DNA of 64,000 bases from Aequorivita lipolytica (GTDB taxonomy: Bacteria; Bacteroidota; Bacteroidia; Flavobacteriales; Flavobacteriaceae): positions 186,001 through 250,000 of the forward strand of contig NZ_VORU01000001.1 in assembly GCF_007997135.1 (NCBI RefSeq), read 5' to 3'. The position numbers were made by a program, and so were the translations under genes. Below the pieces are notes generated by a model. The model was not told the origin of the DNA. It made no database searches and saw only the letters and a program-made list of their open reading frames with translations. Positions 62,915 to 64,000 of this stretch are shown one piece after another (the stretch's first letter is position 1; each line of letters opens with the position of its first letter).

Positions 62915-63881
62915 CAAGGGATCCATTTCCCAATTTATTGAAAAATATTATTTACACTTTAATGCCGCCGCCCTTGTGGATGCCGCAAAAGGTTACGAAG
63001 CTCAACTTGCAAAAGGTTCTAAAATGCTCGTGTCTCTTGCTGGTGCTATGAGTACTGCAGAATTGGGAAAGATTTTTGCTGAAATGATCCGTCAGGATAA
63101 AGTTCAGATTATCTCCTGTACAGGCGCAAACCTTGAGGAAGATATCATGAACCTCGTGGCACACAGCCATTATGAGCGCGTACCAAATTATCGCGATTTA
63201 ACTCCGCAGGATGAGTGGGATTTGCTAGAAAGAGGAATGAACCGCGTAACCGATACATGTATTCCTGAGGAAGAAGCTTTCAGAAGAATCCAAAAACACA
63301 TCGTAAAATTATGGAAAGATGCTGAAGCTAAAGGCGAACGCTATCTTCCGCATGAATATATGTACAAACTTCTTTTAAGTGGCGTAATGGAAGAACATTA
63401 CGAAATAGATTTAAAAGACTCGTGGATGTATGCAGCCGCGGAAAAGAACCTACCAATAATTTGCCCAGGTTGGGAAGATAGTACTATGGGGAACATCTTC
63501 GCGAGCTACGTTTTAAAAGGCGAATTGAAAGCTTCTACAATGAAAAGCGGTATTGAGTACATGACTTTCTTAGCTGATTGGTACACGGAAAATTCCAAAA
63601 AAGGAATTGGTTTCTTTCAGATTGGTGGTGGAATAGCGGGAGATTTTCCAATTTGCGTAGTGCCGATGCTTTATCAAGATATGGAGCGACCTGAAACTCC
63701 ATTTTGGAGTTACTTCTGTCAGATAAGTGATTCTACTACCAGTTTTGGAAGTTATTCGGGAGCCGTTCCAAATGAAAAGATTACTTGGGGCAAATTAGAT
63801 ATCGATACTCCAAAGTTCATTATTGAGAGTGATGCCACCATTGTAGCGCCTCTCATTTTTGCATATCTACTTGATATGTAA
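62904..63881 (+). CDS. Deoxyhypusine synthase-like protein, probable homospermidine synthase
   Basis: 325 residues from the ATG at 62904; an in-frame start at 62820 lies inside speB and precedes non-family residues. The DHS fold is clear: SLAGAMSTAELG, TGANLEEDIMN, GGGIAGDF and WGKLDID. By eye against remembered human DHS, Lys297 aligns with the catalytic Lys329, Trp295 with Trp327 and Glu291 with Glu323. His288 is replaced by Asp247 and Asp316 by Tyr284. Bacteria lack eIF5A, so a role in making sym-homospermidine from putrescine is likely; flavobacteria are known to contain homospermidine. Confidence 0.85.
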   Translation: MSTSKGSISQFIEKYYLHFNAAALVDAAKGYEAQLAKGSKMLVSLAGAMSTAELGKIFAEMIRQDKVQIISCTGANLEEDIMNLVAHSHYERVPNYRDLTPQDEWDLLERGMNRVTDTCIPEEEAFRRIQKHIVKLWKDAEAKGERYLPHEYMYKLLLSGVMEEHYEIDLKDSWMYAAAEKNLPIICPGWEDSTMGNIFASYVLKGELKASTMKSGIEYMTFLADWYTENSKKGIGFFQIGGGIAGDFPICVVPMLYQDMERPETPFWSYFCQISDSTTSFGSYSGAVPNEKITWGKLDIDTPKFIIESDATIVAPLIFAYLLDM

Positions 63882-63889
63882 AAAATTGA

Positions 63890-63940
63890 GTTAAAATGTT
63901 TTTTAACCTAGACAAATGTCGTAAATTTGAAGACAAATGT
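63890..63940 (+). promoter_or_regulatory. Promoter with inverted and direct repeats before the last gene
   Basis: GTTAAAA (63890-63896) and TTTTAAC (63901-63907) form a 7-bp inverted repeat. GACAAATGT occurs at 63911-63919 and 63932-63940, flanking the -7 box TAAATTTG (63922-63929). The two copies are 21 bp apart, about two helical turns, which fits regulator binding on one face. No TTG is at the standard distance. Confidence 0.55.
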
Positions 63941-63947
63941 ATTTGTT

Positions 63948-64000
63948 ATGAGTTACGATGAACAAAATATTACAATTAATGAAGTAAATGAGTCTCTAAG
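63948..64000 (+). CDS. 5' end of a truncated gene
   Basis: ATG at 63948 opens a frame running off the window end: MSYDEQNITINEVNESL plus a partial codon. It lies 11 nt after the expected transcript start from the -7 box at 63922. Seventeen residues are too few for identification. Confidence 0.5.
   Translation, partial: MSYDEQNITINEVNESL

Noticed and set aside
1-64000. tRNA or rRNA genes
   Set aside because: All gaps were read for cloverleaf-type and rRNA-like sequence on both strands; none was recognised, although a dedicated search could not be run.

Overview
The window is AT-rich chromosomal DNA from a member of the Bacteroidota, almost certainly family Flavobacteriaceae. The evidence is two proteins with type IX secretion (T9SS) C-terminal domains, a PorP/SprF protein, a LytS/LytTR sensor pair preceded by TPRs, the uppS-bamA-ompH-ompH envelope cluster, a FolK-deoxynucleoside kinase fusion, and promoters of the Bacteroidota type (TTG, about 20 nt, TAnnTTTG). 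An Aequorivita-like marine genus is a guess only. Coding density is high. I see no rRNA, tRNA, IS element, prophage or CRISPR array.

Layout. 1-8.4 kb: respiratory assembly genes: heme O synthase cyoE, two cytochrome oxidase subunit III proteins, subunit IV, then SCO, DUF420 and small membrane genes. A convergent T9SS FG-GAP gene splits the block. 8.5-16.8 kb: an efflux operon (MacB-like ATPase, two permeases, a DUF1801 gene, two periplasmic adaptors around one TolC) that ends in tsaB. 16.8-22.2 kb: minus-strand genes (small secreted proteins, MscS, a DUF255 thioredoxin-like lipoprotein, dodecin, NifU-like). 22.2-31.8 kb: a giant T9SS type B protein (about 2840 aa, 20 repeats) and its PorP/SprF partner. 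32.2-35.9 kb: sensor kinase, LytTR regulator, gamma-carbonic anhydrase. 35.9-44.1 kb: minus-strand envelope cluster (CBS protein, nadK, DUF6089, uppS, bamA, two ompH/Skp genes, murI). 44.1-48.5 kb: pdxJ, an alpha/beta hydrolase, a FadL-type porin and a GDSL lipoprotein. 48.6-52.5 kb: holin-like protein, then tig-clpP-clpX. 52.5-60.3 kb: small lipoprotein, GH3-family protein, DUF2797, AsmA, folK-dNK, and a pseudouridine synthase homologue. 60.4-63.9 kb: a polyamine operon (speA, speB, deoxyhypusine-synthase-like) with an upstream short ORF.

The most unusual signal is a set of nine intergenic tracts built from 7-nt units, some perfect (13 x GACTACT; 6 x GAAACCT) and some degenerate but still in 7-nt phase. 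All nine lie between co-directional neighbouring genes and usually end just before the next start codon. Other points of note: a possible regulatory leader peptide before speA; a pseudouridine synthase homologue without the catalytic aspartate; an internal six-domain duplication in the giant adhesin; a DHS-like protein that keeps the catalytic lysine but has changed polyamine-binding residues; and a frameshifted gene remnant at 31.9-32.1 kb.
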